From contig JAEEOM010000076.1 of the NCBI GenBank assembly GCA_016284265.1, positions 68,522 to 112,596 on the forward strand: a stretch of 44,075 bases of DNA. Direction: 5' to 3'. The stretch's first letter is position 1, and the number at the start of each line of letters is the position of its first letter. The position numbers were made by a program, and so were the translations under genes. This stretch comes from Bacteroidales bacterium. Its GTDB lineage: Bacteria; Bacteroidota; Bacteroidia; Bacteroidales; UBA932. A model generated the notes under the pieces. It was not told the origin of the DNA, did not search any database, and saw only the letters and a list, made by a program, of their open reading frames with translations. Below are positions 8,026-17,720 of the stretch, one piece after another.

Positions 8026-10554
8026 ATGGTATTGGAACAGAAGATTGGCTTTGACATTGTCCGGGAGAAGATTTCCGCCAAGTGCGCCACGCAGTATGCC
8101 GTGAAGAAGGTGGCGGCCGAGCAGATTTCGCGCGATCCCTCCGAGATTATGTTCCGGCTGCGGCTGACCGACGAGATGCGGCTTATCTGTTTGTTTGAAG
8201 ACAGTTTTCCGGCCGGCGGCTATCTCGATACCAAGGCTTTCCTGCTGCCGCTCCAGGCCGAGAACACGACAATCGATCTGCCGTCACTACGGATGCTCCG
8301 CACCAGCCTCGACACACTTCGCCGGATTCTGGCCTTTTTCCGCGAGTGCAAGGACGATCTCTATCCTACACTCCGACAGATTTCCGCGACGGTCAGCTAC
8401 GAGCCGGAGATCGGTCGGCGGATCGAAACGATTCTCGACCGTACCGGCGAGGTTCGTGACACGGCTTCTCCCGAACTCGGTGAGATCCGCAGGGCGCTCC
8501 GTTCAAAGGAAGGACAGGTCTCCCGACGCATCAACGCCATTCTCGGCACGGCCAAAGGGGAAGGACTGGTCGAAACCGACGCCGAAGTCGTGGTGCGCGA
8601 CGGCCGCGTGCTCATCCCGGTGCCGGCCGGATCCAAGAAGAAACTGCCCGGTATCGTTTACGACGAGTCGGCCAGCGGCAAGACGGCCTTCATCGAACCG
8701 CTCGAGATCGTGGAACTGGGCAACCAGATTCGCGAACTCCAGTTCGAGGAGCAGCGCGAAATTTCCCGTATTCTCTTTGTTTTTACCGAATTTCTGCGGC
8801 CATACCTGACAGGGCTTATTGCCGCTTCCGAATATATCGGCGAGATTGACTTCATCCGGGCAAAAGCCCTGGTGGCCCTCGACATGATCGCCGGGATGCC
8901 CATTCTTTCCGAGAACGGGGAATTCAACCTTCGCAGGGCCCGCCACCCGCTTCTCGAGGCTTCCCTGCGCAGGGAGAAGAAAGAGATCGTCCCGCTGACC
9001 CTGACGCTCACGAAAGAGAAGCACATCCTGCTGATCTCCGGCCCGAACGCTGGTGGTAAGTCGGTGTGCCTCAAGACGGTCGGCTTATTACAGTACATGT
9101 TCCAGTGGGGTATGCTCATCCCGACGTCCGAGGTGAGCGAGCTCATGATCTTCGACAGCATCTTCATTGACATCGGCGACGACCAGTCGCTGGAGAACGA
9201 CCTGAGCACCTACAGTTCGCATCTGCAGAACATGCGCGAGATCCTCACGCATGCCACGGCCTCTTCGCTCGTGCTGATCGACGAGTTCGGCAGCGGTACG
9301 GAGCCTGCCGCCGGCGGCGCCATCGCGGAAGCAGTTCTGGCCCGGCTCGATGAAATGGGCGCTTACGGCGTAATCACGACCCACTACACCAACCTCAAAC
9401 TCTATGCGGACAAGAGTTCCGGCGTGGTCAACGGCGCGATGCTTTTCGACGGGGCAGCCATCAAGCCGCTGTTCCAGCTACAGCAGGGCATGCCCGGCAA
9501 TTCCTTCGCTTTCGAGCTGGCCCGCAAAATGGGTCTTCCGGCCGATGTGGTCAAAGATGCCGAGGAGCGTGCAGGCAGCGAATATGTCAACATCGAGCGG
9601 AATCTGCGGCAGATCGCCCGCAGCCGTCGGGTGCTCGATGAGAAACTGGCCCGCATCAAGAGCACGGACAAGACGCTCGAGAGTCTGACCGACAAGTATC
9701 AGAAAGAGCTTGGTGAGGTCAAGGCTTTGAAAAAGAGTATCTTGGAAGAGGCTAAACGGGAGGCGCAGGAGATTCTCGACGAAGCCAACCGGCAGGTGGA
9801 GCGCACCATCCGCGAAATCCGGGAGGCCCAGGCCGAACGCGACAAGACCAAGGTGGCCCGGGAGCAGCTCACGAAATTCAAGGAGGAGCTTCAGCACGAG
9901 AAACCGAGTGAGAACGACGCGGCCATCGAGCGCAAGATGCAGCAGATTGTCGCCCGCAAGGAACGTGAACGTGCCCGCAAGGAGAAACGGGGCGAGATTC
10001 CCGGTCAGGCCGGGAATGACGCGAGAGCCGCAAGTGACGCAAAAGCCGGTGCCCGCAAGGAAAAAGCCGTCGATGATACGCCTTTGCGCGTGGGCGACAA
10101 AGTCCGGCTCAAAGACAACGACATGGTGGGCGAGGTGACACAGATCGCTGCCAAATACATCTCGGTTTCGATCGGCAGCATCATCTCGAAGATTGCCCCC
10201 GGCAAGGTCGAGAAGATCTCGAACCAGCAGTACAAAGAGAAAGCCCGCAGCACCTTCCGTCCCGTGATCCACTATGACAGCGACTCCATCAGCCGCCGCA
10301 AGCTGGAATTCCGCCCCACGATCGACATTCGCGGCGAACGCCTGAACGACGCCCTCGAGATCGTGATGCATTTCATCGACGACGCGACGATGGTCGGTGT
10401 GGGGCAGGTGAAAATCCTGCACGGCAAGGGAAACGGTGTGCTTCGCGAAGAAATCCGCAAATACCTCAGGACCGTGCCCGCGGTCAAGTCGCTGCGCGAC
10501 GAAGCCATCCAGCAGGGCGGTGCGGGCATCACGGTTGTTGAAATGGATATCTAG
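8026..10554 (+). CDS. mutS2: MutS2 family ATPase with Smr nuclease domain
   Basis: An 842-residue cytoplasmic protein. Residues 1-300 are the MutS-type core/lever region. The ABC-type ATPase has Walker A GPNAGGKS at 339-346 and Walker B LVLIDEFGSG near 415-424. A long charged coiled coil covers about 520-650, and the C-terminal Smr domain shows IDIRGE and LHGKGNGVL. MutS2 acts on recombination intermediates and, in some species, on collided ribosomes. The linker between coiled coil and Smr holds a low-complexity insert (GEIPGQAGNDA) encoded by palindromic repeat copy B. Start is the ATG 18 bases after cdaA. The next gene starts 3 bases after the stop. Confidence 0.95.
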   Translation: MVLEQKIGFDIVREKISAKCATQYAVKKVAAEQISRDPSEIMFRLRLTDEMRLICLFEDSFPAGGYLDTKAFLLPLQAENTTIDLPSLRMLRTSLDTLRRILAFFRECKDDLYPTLRQISATVSYEPEIGRRIETILDRTGEVRDTASPELGEIRRALRSKEGQVSRRINAILGTAKGEGLVETDAEVVVRDGRVLIPVPAGSKKKLPGIVYDESASGKTAFIEPLEIVELGNQIRELQFEEQREISRILFVFTEFLRPYLTGLIAASEYIGEIDFIRAKALVALDMIAGMPILSENGEFNLRRARHPLLEASLRREKKEIVPLTLTLTKEKHILLISGPNAGGKSVCLKTVGLLQYMFQWGMLIPTSEVSELMIFDSIFIDIGDDQSLENDLSTYSSHLQNMREILTHATASSLVLIDEFGSGTEPAAGGAIAEAVLARLDEMGAYGVITTHYTNLKLYADKSSGVVNGAMLFDGAAIKPLFQLQQGMPGNSFAFELARKMGLPADVVKDAEERAGSEYVNIERNLRQIARSRRVLDEKLARIKSTDKTLESLTDKYQKELGEVKALKKSILEEAKREAQEILDEANRQVERTIREIREAQAERDKTKVAREQLTKFKEELQHEKPSENDAAIERKMQQIVARKERERARKEKRGEIPGQAGNDARAASDAKAGARKEKAVDDTPLRVGDKVRLKDNDMVGEVTQIAAKYISVSIGSIISKIAPGKVEKISNQQYKEKARSTFRPVIHYDSDSISRRKLEFRPTIDIRGERLNDALEIVMHFIDDATMVGVGQVKILHGKGNGVLREEIRKYLRTVPAVKSLRDEAIQQGGAGITVVEMDI
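9993..10021 (+). repeat. 29-nt interspersed palindromic repeat, copy B
   Basis: CGAGATTCCCGGTCAGGCCG plus GGAATGACG. Bases 9997-10017 form a perfect 8-bp stem (ATTCCCGG/CCGGGAAT) around a TCAGG loop. It lies in frame in mutS2 and encodes GEIPGQAGNDA in the linker before the Smr domain. Confidence 0.75.
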
Positions 10555-10557
10555 CCT

Positions 10558-10959
10558 ATGAAAAAGATCCTGTTCCGCGCGCTTCTGGCGCTCTGCTTTT
10601 TTGCGTTACCTGCCTGCCAGTCGACTGACAAACGGGTCCGTGGCACGGCGCAGCAGTTTCTGAAAGCCTATTACTCAGCCGACTATGCTGCTGCGGCGAC
10701 GTTGTGTACTCCCGCTTTTGCCGGCCGGGTTTCCAAAGGCGCCGAAGCGCAGGCGCGTGTTCCGGAAGAAATTGCACAAAAAATGAAAGAGGCCGTGTCC
10801 CAGACCTCTTTCAACATCGTTTCCGTGGAAGTGGACAAGGAGGCCGCCCGGGCCGTTGTCCGCTATGAACTTGCAGTACCGATGCTCGAACGGCCGGTAC
10901 CCAAGCAGCTCCTGCTACAGTTGGAAGGCCGCACGGCAGCGGTCGACGGCATCGAGTAA
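10558..10959 (+). CDS. Small lipoprotein, DUF4878/NTF2-like
   Basis: A 133-residue protein with a lipoprotein signal peptide (lipobox LPAC, Cys19). The mature part begins with a helix ([22 protein letters not shown]) and continues as an alpha/beta domain, as in small NTF2-like DUF4878 lipoproteins. The family name is tentative and the function unknown. It starts 3 bases after mutS2, so it is probably read with cdaA-mutS2. Its last 45 bases overlap the 3' end of metK on the other strand, leaving no room for a conventional terminator between the two. Confidence 0.7.
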   Translation: MKKILFRALLALCFFALPACQSTDKRVRGTAQQFLKAYYSADYAAAATLCTPAFAGRVSKGAEAQARVPEEIAQKMKEAVSQTSFNIVSVEVDKEAARAVVRYELAVPMLERPVPKQLLLQLEGRTAAVDGIE

Positions 10960-12156
10960 TTCCCAACCGAAGAATTGGACCTTGCGCCGGACGGTCTTTC
11001 CGTCGCGGATCATCTCGACTTCCTGTTCATAGGGGTCGCGGCCCATGTGGCCGTAGGCCGCCGTGGGCTCGTAGATCGGGTTGGTAAGGCCGAATTGTTC
11101 GATGATGGCTGCGGGCCGCAGGTCGAAGAGTTCACCCACCTTGTCCGCGATTTGGCCGTCGGTCAGGGCGACGTGTGCCGTGCCGTAGGTATTGACGAAA
11201 AGGCTGACCGGCCGTGCCACGCCGATGGCGTAGGAAACTTGTACGAGGATTTCGTCGGCCACGCCGGCCGCCACCAGGTTCTTGGCGATGTGGCGGGCTG
11301 CGTAGGCGGCGCTGCGGTCCACCTTGCTGGGGTCCTTGCCAGAGAATGCGCCGCCGCCGTGGGCGCCGCGGCCGCCGTAGGTGTCGACAATGATCTTGCG
11401 GCCGGTCAGGCCGGTGTCACCGTGCGGGCCGCCGATGATGAACTGTCCCGTCGGATTGACGTGCAGGATCATGCCCTCCCGGAACAGGGCGGCGTTCGCT
11501 GCGCTGAGACGGGCCTTGACGCGCGGGAGGAGGATCTGTTCGACATCCTGTCGGATGCGGGCCTGATCGACGTCGGGATCGTGCTGGGTGGAGAGTACGA
11601 GCGTGTGGACGCGACGCGGCGTGTGGTCGTCTTCGTATTCAAGGGTGTACTGGCACTTGGCGTCGGGTCGGAGGTAAGGCATCGGGGAGGGACTCTCCCG
11701 GCGGATGCGGGCCAGTTCGATGAGGGTCACGTGTGCCAGAGTGAGCGGGAGCGGCATGTATTCCGGTGTCTCGTTGCAGGCGTAGCCGAACATCATGCCC
11801 TGATCGCCGGCACCCTGCTCCTCTTTCGTGGCGCGGTTCACGCCCCGGGCGATGTCGGCGCTCTGCTCGTGCAGGGCGGAGAGAATGGCGCAGGACTCCG
11901 CATCGAAATGGTATTCGCCCTTGGTATAGCCGATACGCCGGATCGTCCGGCGGACAACGCTCTGGATATCGACCCAGGCATCGCGGGAAGCGGCTTCACC
12001 GCAGATAACGGCAAGGCCGGTACTTACAAAGGTTTCACAAGCGACGTGTGCGGCAGGATCCTGCCGGAGGAAGTCGTCGAGAATAGCATCGGAAATCTGG
12101 TCGGCCACTTTGTCCGGGTGGCCCTCTGAAACGGATTCAGAAGTGAAAAGATACAT
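10915..12156 (-). CDS. metK: S-adenosylmethionine synthetase
   Basis: A 413-residue cytoplasmic enzyme making S-adenosylmethionine from methionine and ATP. Hallmarks in order: [16 protein letters not shown] (N-terminal ATP site), [14 protein letters not shown] (methionine-binding loop) and [19 protein letters not shown] (P-loop-like signature). Length is normal for the Bacteroidota form. The gene is monocistronic, transcribed leftward, and divergent from the nuclease lipoprotein gene. Its leader carries a candidate SAM-II riboswitch and a consensus -7 box, so feedback by its own product is likely. The 3' end overlaps the small lipoprotein gene by 45 bases. Confidence 0.97.
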   Translation of the reverse strand: MYLFTSESVSEGHPDKVADQISDAILDDFLRQDPAAHVACETFVSTGLAVICGEAASRDAWVDIQSVVRRTIRRIGYTKGEYHFDAESCAILSALHEQSADIARGVNRATKEEQGAGDQGMMFGYACNETPEYMPLPLTLAHVTLIELARIRRESPSPMPYLRPDAKCQYTLEYEDDHTPRRVHTLVLSTQHDPDVDQARIRQDVEQILLPRVKARLSAANAALFREGMILHVNPTGQFIIGGPHGDTGLTGRKIIVDTYGGRGAHGGGAFSGKDPSKVDRSAAYAARHIAKNLVAAGVADEILVQVSYAIGVARPVSLFVNTYGTAHVALTDGQIADKVGELFDLRPAAIIEQFGLTNPIYEPTAAYGHMGRDPYEQEVEMIRDGKTVRRKVQFFGWELLDAVDRCRAAFQL

Positions 12157-12157
12157 A

Positions 12158-12208
12158 ATTTTAGCCTTTTTTTAGCGTGGTTGGCAAGCAGTCAAATCCA
12201 TCCACAGG
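12158..12208 (-). promoter_or_regulatory. Candidate SAM-II riboswitch in the metK leader
   Basis: Read on the minus strand, the leader is GUGG, then GGAUUUGACUGCUUGCC, then CCAC, then GCUAAAAAAAGGCUAAA, and ends just before the metK ATG. GUGG/CCAC can form stem P1. GAUUUGAC, UUGC and the final GCUAAA align by eye with the SAM-II (metA motif) consensus, as in the Sargasso Sea structure sequence (GAUUUAAC, UUGCA, GUAGCUAAA). The predicted transcription start is only about 7 bases upstream of P1. The metK context is what is expected for a SAM sensor. No covariance model was run. Confidence 0.68.
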
Positions 12209-12219
12209 GTTTAGGGCGG

Positions 12220-12227
12220 CAAAGGTA
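12220..12227 (-). promoter_or_regulatory. -7 promoter box of metK
   Basis: Minus-strand TACCTTTG (plus-strand CAAAGGTA) matches TAnnTTTG. The implied start near 12212 gives a leader of about 56 bases, almost entirely taken up by the riboswitch-like element. Confidence 0.7.
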
Positions 12228-12258
12228 GGATATTATTTTAAGATACAAAAAATATTGC

Positions 12259-12266
12259 TACTTTTG
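12259..12266 (+). promoter_or_regulatory. -7 promoter box of the nuclease lipoprotein gene
   Basis: TACTTTTG matches TAnnTTTG and lies 17 bases before the ATG at 12284 (23 before the in-frame ATG at 12290). It is back to back with the metK promoter, 31 bases apart. Confidence 0.65.
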
Positions 12267-12283
12267 CAGCGTCGTTTGGATTC

Positions 12284-14356
12284 ATGGAGATGAAATTTCC
12301 GAGACTGCTGACCGTGCTTGCCGCAGTGATGCTTCTGCTGGTATCCTGTGACAAACCCGAACCCGAGAAGGAGACCGTCACGGTGTCCGTCTCGCCGGTG
12401 TCCCTATCGTTCCCCACGGAAGGCGGGACCGAAACGATCTCTGTCACTTCCAATGGTTTATGGTATGCAAAAGCCGAGGGATCCTGGCTGATTCTCTCCG
12501 CCACTTCCGGTTCCGGGAACGGCAGCATCCAGGTAACTGCCTCCGCCAATGCAGGAGACGCCCGGAACGGCCAGGTGATCTTCGAGACCGCCGACAATAA
12601 GACCACGGTCAATGTCTCCCAACTGATGTACGTCAAGCCTGATCCGGTGCAGCGCAGCATCAAGGAGGTCCGCGCCCTTTACAAAGGGACCGACTACAAG
12701 ATCACAGACGACATATTCATGGAAGGCACGGTCATCAGTGATTATCGCCGCGACACCGACGGTGGCCTGAACAACTATACTTCAGCCAAGACCATCGTCA
12801 TCTCAGACGGCGAGGCCGGCCTGATGCTCTACTGTTCGGGCGACAACAAGACGTTCGCCCGTGGCCAGAAGGTGCGGGTGCGCCTGCTCGACCAGACCCT
12901 TTCGGTCTACGGCCAGGGTGTGGTCCAGGTCAATGGGCTGCCGCTCGACAATATCCAGTATCTGGGCACGGAAACGCCCCAGGCCAAGGAGATTACCGCC
13001 CTGGAGCTGGTAAGCGGTCAATATGAATGTATGTACGTGGCTGTCAAAGATGTACAGGTCCTCGACGAAGATCTTGGCAAAACTTTCGCTTCCGACTCCG
13101 AGAATACGAGCCTGGCCTTCTCCGACAAGGACGGTGTGAGTTTCGACCTGTTCACCTCGCGCTATGCAACCTTCCGCAGCGAGACCGTTCCTTCGGGCAG
13201 CGGCGTGCTGAAAGGCATCGCCGGCAAGTACGGAGCCCGTTATCAGCTGTCCATTTCCGAAAAGGCCGACTATGCCGGCCTGACCGGTACGCGTTTCTCT
13301 TCGGCGAACTACTTCTACCTGGAGTCGACCGACCGGACGGTCAGCGGCGACGCCGGTACTTTCAACATCAGCCTGGTTTCGTCCGTGGCATGGAAAGCCT
13401 CCTGTTCCAATTCGTCTTTCAGTGTTTCGCCTGCTTCCGGTACCGGCTCCGCGCAGGTCACGGTGACCTACGGTGACAATCCGAGTTCTTCGGAATACCG
13501 CACGGCCGTGATCCGCTTCACCACGGATGATGCATCCGTGACGGACAAGGAACTTCTTCTTACTGTGGTCCAGCAGCCTTTCGAGATGCTGGTCCAGAGC
13601 GAAGTGAAGCCCTGGCTCGAAATGCCTGCCGTCAAGAATGAGGAGGGCAAGGCTTTCTTCAGTCACGACATGACCTGGAAAAACCAGGTTGTGCGCAACT
13701 ATTCTTTCTGGTATGATCTCTCTGGCCGCGTGGCGCTCTGGGTGGCCTATCCGCTCTACAGGGGCATGCTCTCCGGCGTCAAGCGTACCGATAAGTGGGA
13801 ATATGATCCGCTGGTGCCCAAGCGCTATCAGGGAGTCGTGTATACCAGTTACGGAGGCTACGACCGCGGCCATCAGCTGCCGTCTGCCGACCGGCTCTGC
13901 AATGTAGCGGCCAACGAACAGACCTTCTATTTCACGAACATCACGCCGCAGAACGCCGACTTGAACCAGGGGCTCTGGGAACGGCTCGAGGCCCATGTCC
14001 GCGACCGGGTGAATACCTGTGACACACTCTATGTGGTGACGGGCTGTGTGCTGACCACGGAATCCGACCCCACGCCGCAGTATATCAAAGACAACAACGG
14101 CAACGACGTGGCCATCCCCAAGGCTTATTACAAGGTGCTGCTCCGGTATAAGGCCGGGGAAGCCACCGGCGGCTATTCCGCCATCGGCTTCTGGATGGAA
14201 AACAAGCGTTACGGCGACACGTCTCTCTCGAAAGCTTTCGCCCGGACTGTCGACGAGATCGAAACCCTGACGGGCATCGACTTTTTCGTCAATCTGAAAG
14301 ACGAGTACGAAAAGGAAATAGAAGCGAAATACGATGCTACGGCATGGGGGCTATGA
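12284..14356 (+). CDS. BACON/DUF5689 lipoprotein with DNA/RNA non-specific endonuclease domain
   Basis: A 690-residue predicted surface or periplasmic lipoprotein (lipobox LLVSC, Cys22). Domains in order: BACON 1 (about 33-115), a DUF5689-like OB-fold region (about 125-325), BACON 2 (about 345-440) and a C-terminal DNA/RNA non-specific endonuclease. The nuclease has DRGHQLPSADR with the general-base His at 530, and NITPQNADLNQGLWERLE with the likely metal-binding Asn at 561, as in Serratia-type nucleases. It should cut DNA and RNA without sequence preference. The alternative start at 12290 removes two residues. The TonB receptor follows after 44 bases with no visible promoter. A role in nucleic-acid scavenging is inferred. 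Confidence 0.9.
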   Translation: MEMKFPRLLTVLAAVMLLLVSCDKPEPEKETVTVSVSPVSLSFPTEGGTETISVTSNGLWYAKAEGSWLILSATSGSGNGSIQVTASANAGDARNGQVIFETADNKTTVNVSQLMYVKPDPVQRSIKEVRALYKGTDYKITDDIFMEGTVISDYRRDTDGGLNNYTSAKTIVISDGEAGLMLYCSGDNKTFARGQKVRVRLLDQTLSVYGQGVVQVNGLPLDNIQYLGTETPQAKEITALELVSGQYECMYVAVKDVQVLDEDLGKTFASDSENTSLAFSDKDGVSFDLFTSRYATFRSETVPSGSGVLKGIAGKYGARYQLSISEKADYAGLTGTRFSSANYFYLESTDRTVSGDAGTFNISLVSSVAWKASCSNSSFSVSPASGTGSAQVTVTYGDNPSSSEYRTAVIRFTTDDASVTDKELLLTVVQQPFEMLVQSEVKPWLEMPAVKNEEGKAFFSHDMTWKNQVVRNYSFWYDLSGRVALWVAYPLYRGMLSGVKRTDKWEYDPLVPKRYQGVVYTSYGGYDRGHQLPSADRLCNVAANEQTFYFTNITPQNADLNQGLWERLEAHVRDRVNTCDTLYVVTGCVLTTESDPTPQYIKDNNGNDVAIPKAYYKVLLRYKAGEATGGYSAIGFWMENKRYGDTSLSKAFARTVDEIETLTGIDFFVNLKDEYEKEIEAKYDATAWGL

Positions 14357-14400
14357 TGAAAATCAACTATTTACTATATTAAAAACAACCTTTAGACTTT

Positions 14401-17400
14401 ATGAAAAAAACATTTAAGTGTTTTCTGGCGGTCGCAGCTTTCCTGCTGATGATCGTTCCGGCAATGGCCCAGGTGACCACTTCGAGCCTCGCCGGCCAGA
14501 TCGTCGATGAGAGCGGCGAACCGCTCATCGGCGTGGCTGTCGTGGCCGTCCACACGCCTTCCGGCACGCAGTACTACGCTGTGACCAACGAAGACGGACG
14601 CTATGCCATCCAGGGTATGCGTACCGGTGGCCCTTACGAGCTCACCATGTCCCTGATCGGCTGCCAGACGGTGGTCGTTCCCGACATCGTCCTTTCGTTG
14701 GCTGAGACCTACCAGCAGAACGCCGTTCTCAAGACGGCTACCGAGCAGCTGACCGAGGCGATCGTCGTTGCTTCCGCCCTGTCGAAATTCTCCACCGAGA
14801 AGACAGGTGCTGCCACCAACATCACCAACCAGCAGATCACCAACCTGCCGAGTGTGAGCCGCGCCATCACCGACGTTACCCGTCTGTCGCCGTACGGTGG
14901 CAACGGCATGAGCTTCGCCGGTGCCGACGGCCGTACCGCCAACTTCACCGTTGACGGTGCCAACTTCAACAACAACTTCGGTCTGAGTTCCAGCCTGCCT
15001 GGTGGCGGCAACCCGATCTCCATCGACGCCATCGAGGAACTCCAGGTCGTGATCTCGCCCTATGATGTGCGCCAGACCAACTTCATCGGTGGCGGTGTGA
15101 ACGCCATCACCAAATCCGGTACGAACACCTTCAAGGGCAGTGCCTATATCTATCACCGCAACGAATTCCTCCGTGGCGACACCGTGGAAGGCGAGCAGAT
15201 CGGCGGCGCCCGCGCCAAGGACCGCAGCACCACCTACGGCTTCACCCTCGGCGGACCGATCGTGAAGAACAAACTCTTCTTCTTCGTCAACGCCGAATAT
15301 ATCAAGGTTCCGACCATCGTCAACCGCTGGCAAGGTTCCGCCAATGGTGTGGCTGACGCGACCAACTACATCTCCCGCACGAAACTCTCCGACCTGCAGC
15401 GCGCTTCTGAGTTCGTGAAGAGCAAATACGGCTATGACACGGGTTCCTGGACCGACTTCCCGGCCAACGAGAACAACATGAAGATCCTGGCCCGCATCGA
15501 CTGGAACATCAACAACATGCACAAGCTCGCCCTCCGCTACAACTACACGAAGAACAACGTGTGGAATTCGCCGAACGGCAGCTCCATGGACGGTGGCACG
15601 CGTATGAGCGGCGCCCGTATGTCGCAGTACTCGATGTCCTTCGCCAACTCGATGTATTCGATGAACAACCTGGTGAATACCTGGTCTCTTGACCTCAACA
15701 GCCGCCTGAGCGACAACCTGTCCAACCAGTTCCTTGCCACGTTCTCGAAACTGGATGACGTGCGCGGTACCAACTCCGAAGAGTTCCCGTTCATCGACAT
15801 CCTCGACGACACCAGCTCCAATAACTACATGGCCCTCGGCTATGAGCTGTTCACCTGGAACAACGCCGTCCACAACACCATCGCAAACGTGAAGGACGAC
15901 ATCACCTGGTATAAGGGTTCCCACAAGGTGACCTTCGGTGCCAACTACGAGTATCAGATGGCTGACAACCAGTATATGCGCAATGGTTCTGGCTATTACC
16001 GCTACAAGACACTCGATGACTTCCTGAACGGCCGTATCCCCGAGGTCGTCTGCTTGACCTACGGCTATGACGGCGAGCAGTATCCTGCAGCCCGCGTCCA
16101 GTTCCACAAGGCCGGTGTCTATGCCCAGGATGACTGGAACGTGACCGACCGCTTCAAGCTGACCTACGGTCTCCGCATTGACGGTCTGTTCTTCGACAAT
16201 GGCGACCTGATGACCAATGAGGCCATCATGAAGCTGAGCTACTATCCCAGGAAGTACAACTACGAGGAAACCCATATCGATACCGGCAAATGGCCCAACT
16301 CCAGCGTGACCTTCTCGCCGCGCGTGGGCTTCAGCTGGGATGTCTTCGGTGACAAGAGCCTCAAGGTCCGTGGTGGTACGGGTCTGTTCTCCGGCCGTCT
16401 GCCGCTCGTGTTCTTCACCAACATGCCGACCAACGGCGGTCTGGTGCAGTACCAGGCGCAGATCAATGCCAAGAACGCCGCTTCCAGAGGCTTCTCGATG
16501 AATGTGTTCGACGGCGGTCTCGTGACCGATTCCAACGGCAAGGCCACCATCGAGGCGCTCTACAACAAACTGATCAGTCTCGGTTATCCGAGCACGGTTT
16601 CGCCGAAGGACGGTACGGTTCCTTCCGCAGTCAACGGTGTCGATCCGAAGTTCAAGATGCCGCAGGTCTGGAAGTCCTCGCTGGCGTTCGACTACAGCTT
16701 CCCTACCTCCTTCCCGTTCACCTTCTCGGCTGAAGGTATCTTCAACAAGACCATCAATGCAGTGGCCATCTCCGACTGGAGCATGAAGGATGTAGCCGGT
16801 TTCGCCCGCTTCAACGGTGCCGACAACCGTCCGATCTACCCGAGCAACTTCCGCAGCACCACCAAGGCCTTCGTTCTGGAGAATACGGACCAGGGCTACG
16901 GCTGGTCGGCCAGCGCCCAGATCAACGTGCGTCCGATCGAGAGCCTGAATTTCATGGCGGCCTACACGCACACCGTGAACAAGGAAATCACCGGTATGCC
17001 GGGTTCCGCTGCTGAATCGGCTTTCACCTATGTGCCTACCAACGAAGGCCCGAACTACATCAAACTGCACAACTCGCAGTATGTAACCCCTGACCGCGTG
17101 GTCGCTTCCCTCACGCACCACGACAAGAGCGGCAACCACTATAGCTTCATTTATGAGGCATGGCGTGGCGGTTACAATTACAGCTACATGACTTCCAACG
17201 ACATGAACGGCGACGGCTACAACTACGATGCCCTCTATATCCCGACCGACGAGGAAGTCAGCACCCGTAACTTCCGCTTCGTCTCGGCCGACGACCAGTC
17301 CCGTTTCATGGACTTTGTCCACAACGACAAATACCTGAGCACGCACCAGGGCCAGTATGCCGAAGGTTACAGCGTGTACAGCCCGTGGGTCCACCGCGTG

Positions 17401-17703
17401 GACTTCAGCTACAAGCACGACTTCACGGTGAAGTGTGGCAAGAACACCAACACCCTGCAGCTCTGCCTCGACCTGAAGAACGTCCTCAACCTGTTCAACT
17501 CCAGCTGGGGTGTGAGCAAGTACCTCAACCCGTCCATCGGTTCCGATGCCCGCATCCTGAAGTATGAAGGTGTCGATGCGGAAGGTTATGCTACCTTCTC
17601 CACACCGGCCGCCATCAGCGGCAGCACCCAGACCTTCGTCCCGAACCACGCGCTCGGACAGTGCTGGTATGCTTCTGTCGGTATCAAGTATCTGTTTAAC
17701 TAA
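14401..17703 (+). CDS. TonB-dependent receptor, Oar/OmpA-related type
   Basis: An 1100-residue outer-membrane receptor. Signal peptide residues 1-23 (PAMA/QVTT), a carboxypeptidase-regulatory-like domain (about 25-115), a plug domain (about 125-260, with FTVDGANFNNNFG and ISPYDVRQ) and a large barrel ending VGIKYLFN. The absence of SusC-type landmarks, and the GGVNAITKSGTNTFKGSAY segment, place it with Oar-like receptors. Codons are strongly biased to C- or G-ending forms (aac, ttc, atc, gac) compared with comF or the small lipoprotein, suggesting high expression. The OB-repeat lipoprotein starts 17 bases after the stop. Import of a product released by the upstream nuclease is inferred only. 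Confidence 0.92.
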   Translation: MKKTFKCFLAVAAFLLMIVPAMAQVTTSSLAGQIVDESGEPLIGVAVVAVHTPSGTQYYAVTNEDGRYAIQGMRTGGPYELTMSLIGCQTVVVPDIVLSLAETYQQNAVLKTATEQLTEAIVVASALSKFSTEKTGAATNITNQQITNLPSVSRAITDVTRLSPYGGNGMSFAGADGRTANFTVDGANFNNNFGLSSSLPGGGNPISIDAIEELQVVISPYDVRQTNFIGGGVNAITKSGTNTFKGSAYIYHRNEFLRGDTVEGEQIGGARAKDRSTTYGFTLGGPIVKNKLFFFVNAEYIKVPTIVNRWQGSANGVADATNYISRTKLSDLQRASEFVKSKYGYDTGSWTDFPANENNMKILARIDWNINNMHKLALRYNYTKNNVWNSPNGSSMDGGTRMSGARMSQYSMSFANSMYSMNNLVNTWSLDLNSRLSDNLSNQFLATFSKLDDVRGTNSEEFPFIDILDDTSSNNYMALGYELFTWNNAVHNTIANVKDDITWYKGSHKVTFGANYEYQMADNQYMRNGSGYYRYKTLDDFLNGRIPEVVCLTYGYDGEQYPAARVQFHKAGVYAQDDWNVTDRFKLTYGLRIDGLFFDNGDLMTNEAIMKLSYYPRKYNYEETHIDTGKWPNSSVTFSPRVGFSWDVFGDKSLKVRGGTGLFSGRLPLVFFTNMPTNGGLVQYQAQINAKNAASRGFSMNVFDGGLVTDSNGKATIEALYNKLISLGYPSTVSPKDGTVPSAVNGVDPKFKMPQVWKSSLAFDYSFPTSFPFTFSAEGIFNKTINAVAISDWSMKDVAGFARFNGADNRPIYPSNFRSTTKAFVLENTDQGYGWSASAQINVRPIESLNFMAAYTHTVNKEITGMPGSAAESAFTYVPTNEGPNYIKLHNSQYVTPDRVVASLTHHDKSGNHYSFIYEAWRGGYNYSYMTSNDMNGDGYNYDALYIPTDEEVSTRNFRFVSADDQSRFMDFVHNDKYLSTHQGQYAEGYSVYSPWVHRVDFSYKHDFTVKCGKNTNTLQLCLDLKNVLNLFNSSWGVSKYLNPSIGSDARILKYEGVDAEGYATFSTPAAISGSTQTFVPNHALGQCWYASVGIKYLFN

Positions 17704-17720
17704 TCCATAGACGATCCGAT

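Noticed and set aside
11400-11420. CCGGTCAGGCCGG in metK, resembling the core of the palindromic repeat
   Set aside because: It encodes the conserved MetK segment GLTGRK, and the flanks CGAGAT and ATGACG are absent. The match is coincidental.
14392-17649. A 1085-residue minus-strand ORF opposite the TonB receptor
   Set aside because: It is an antisense shadow produced by the strong codon bias of the receptor gene. Its translation is a Val/His/Arg-rich sequence with no signal peptide or known motif, while the plus strand has clear TonB-receptor features.
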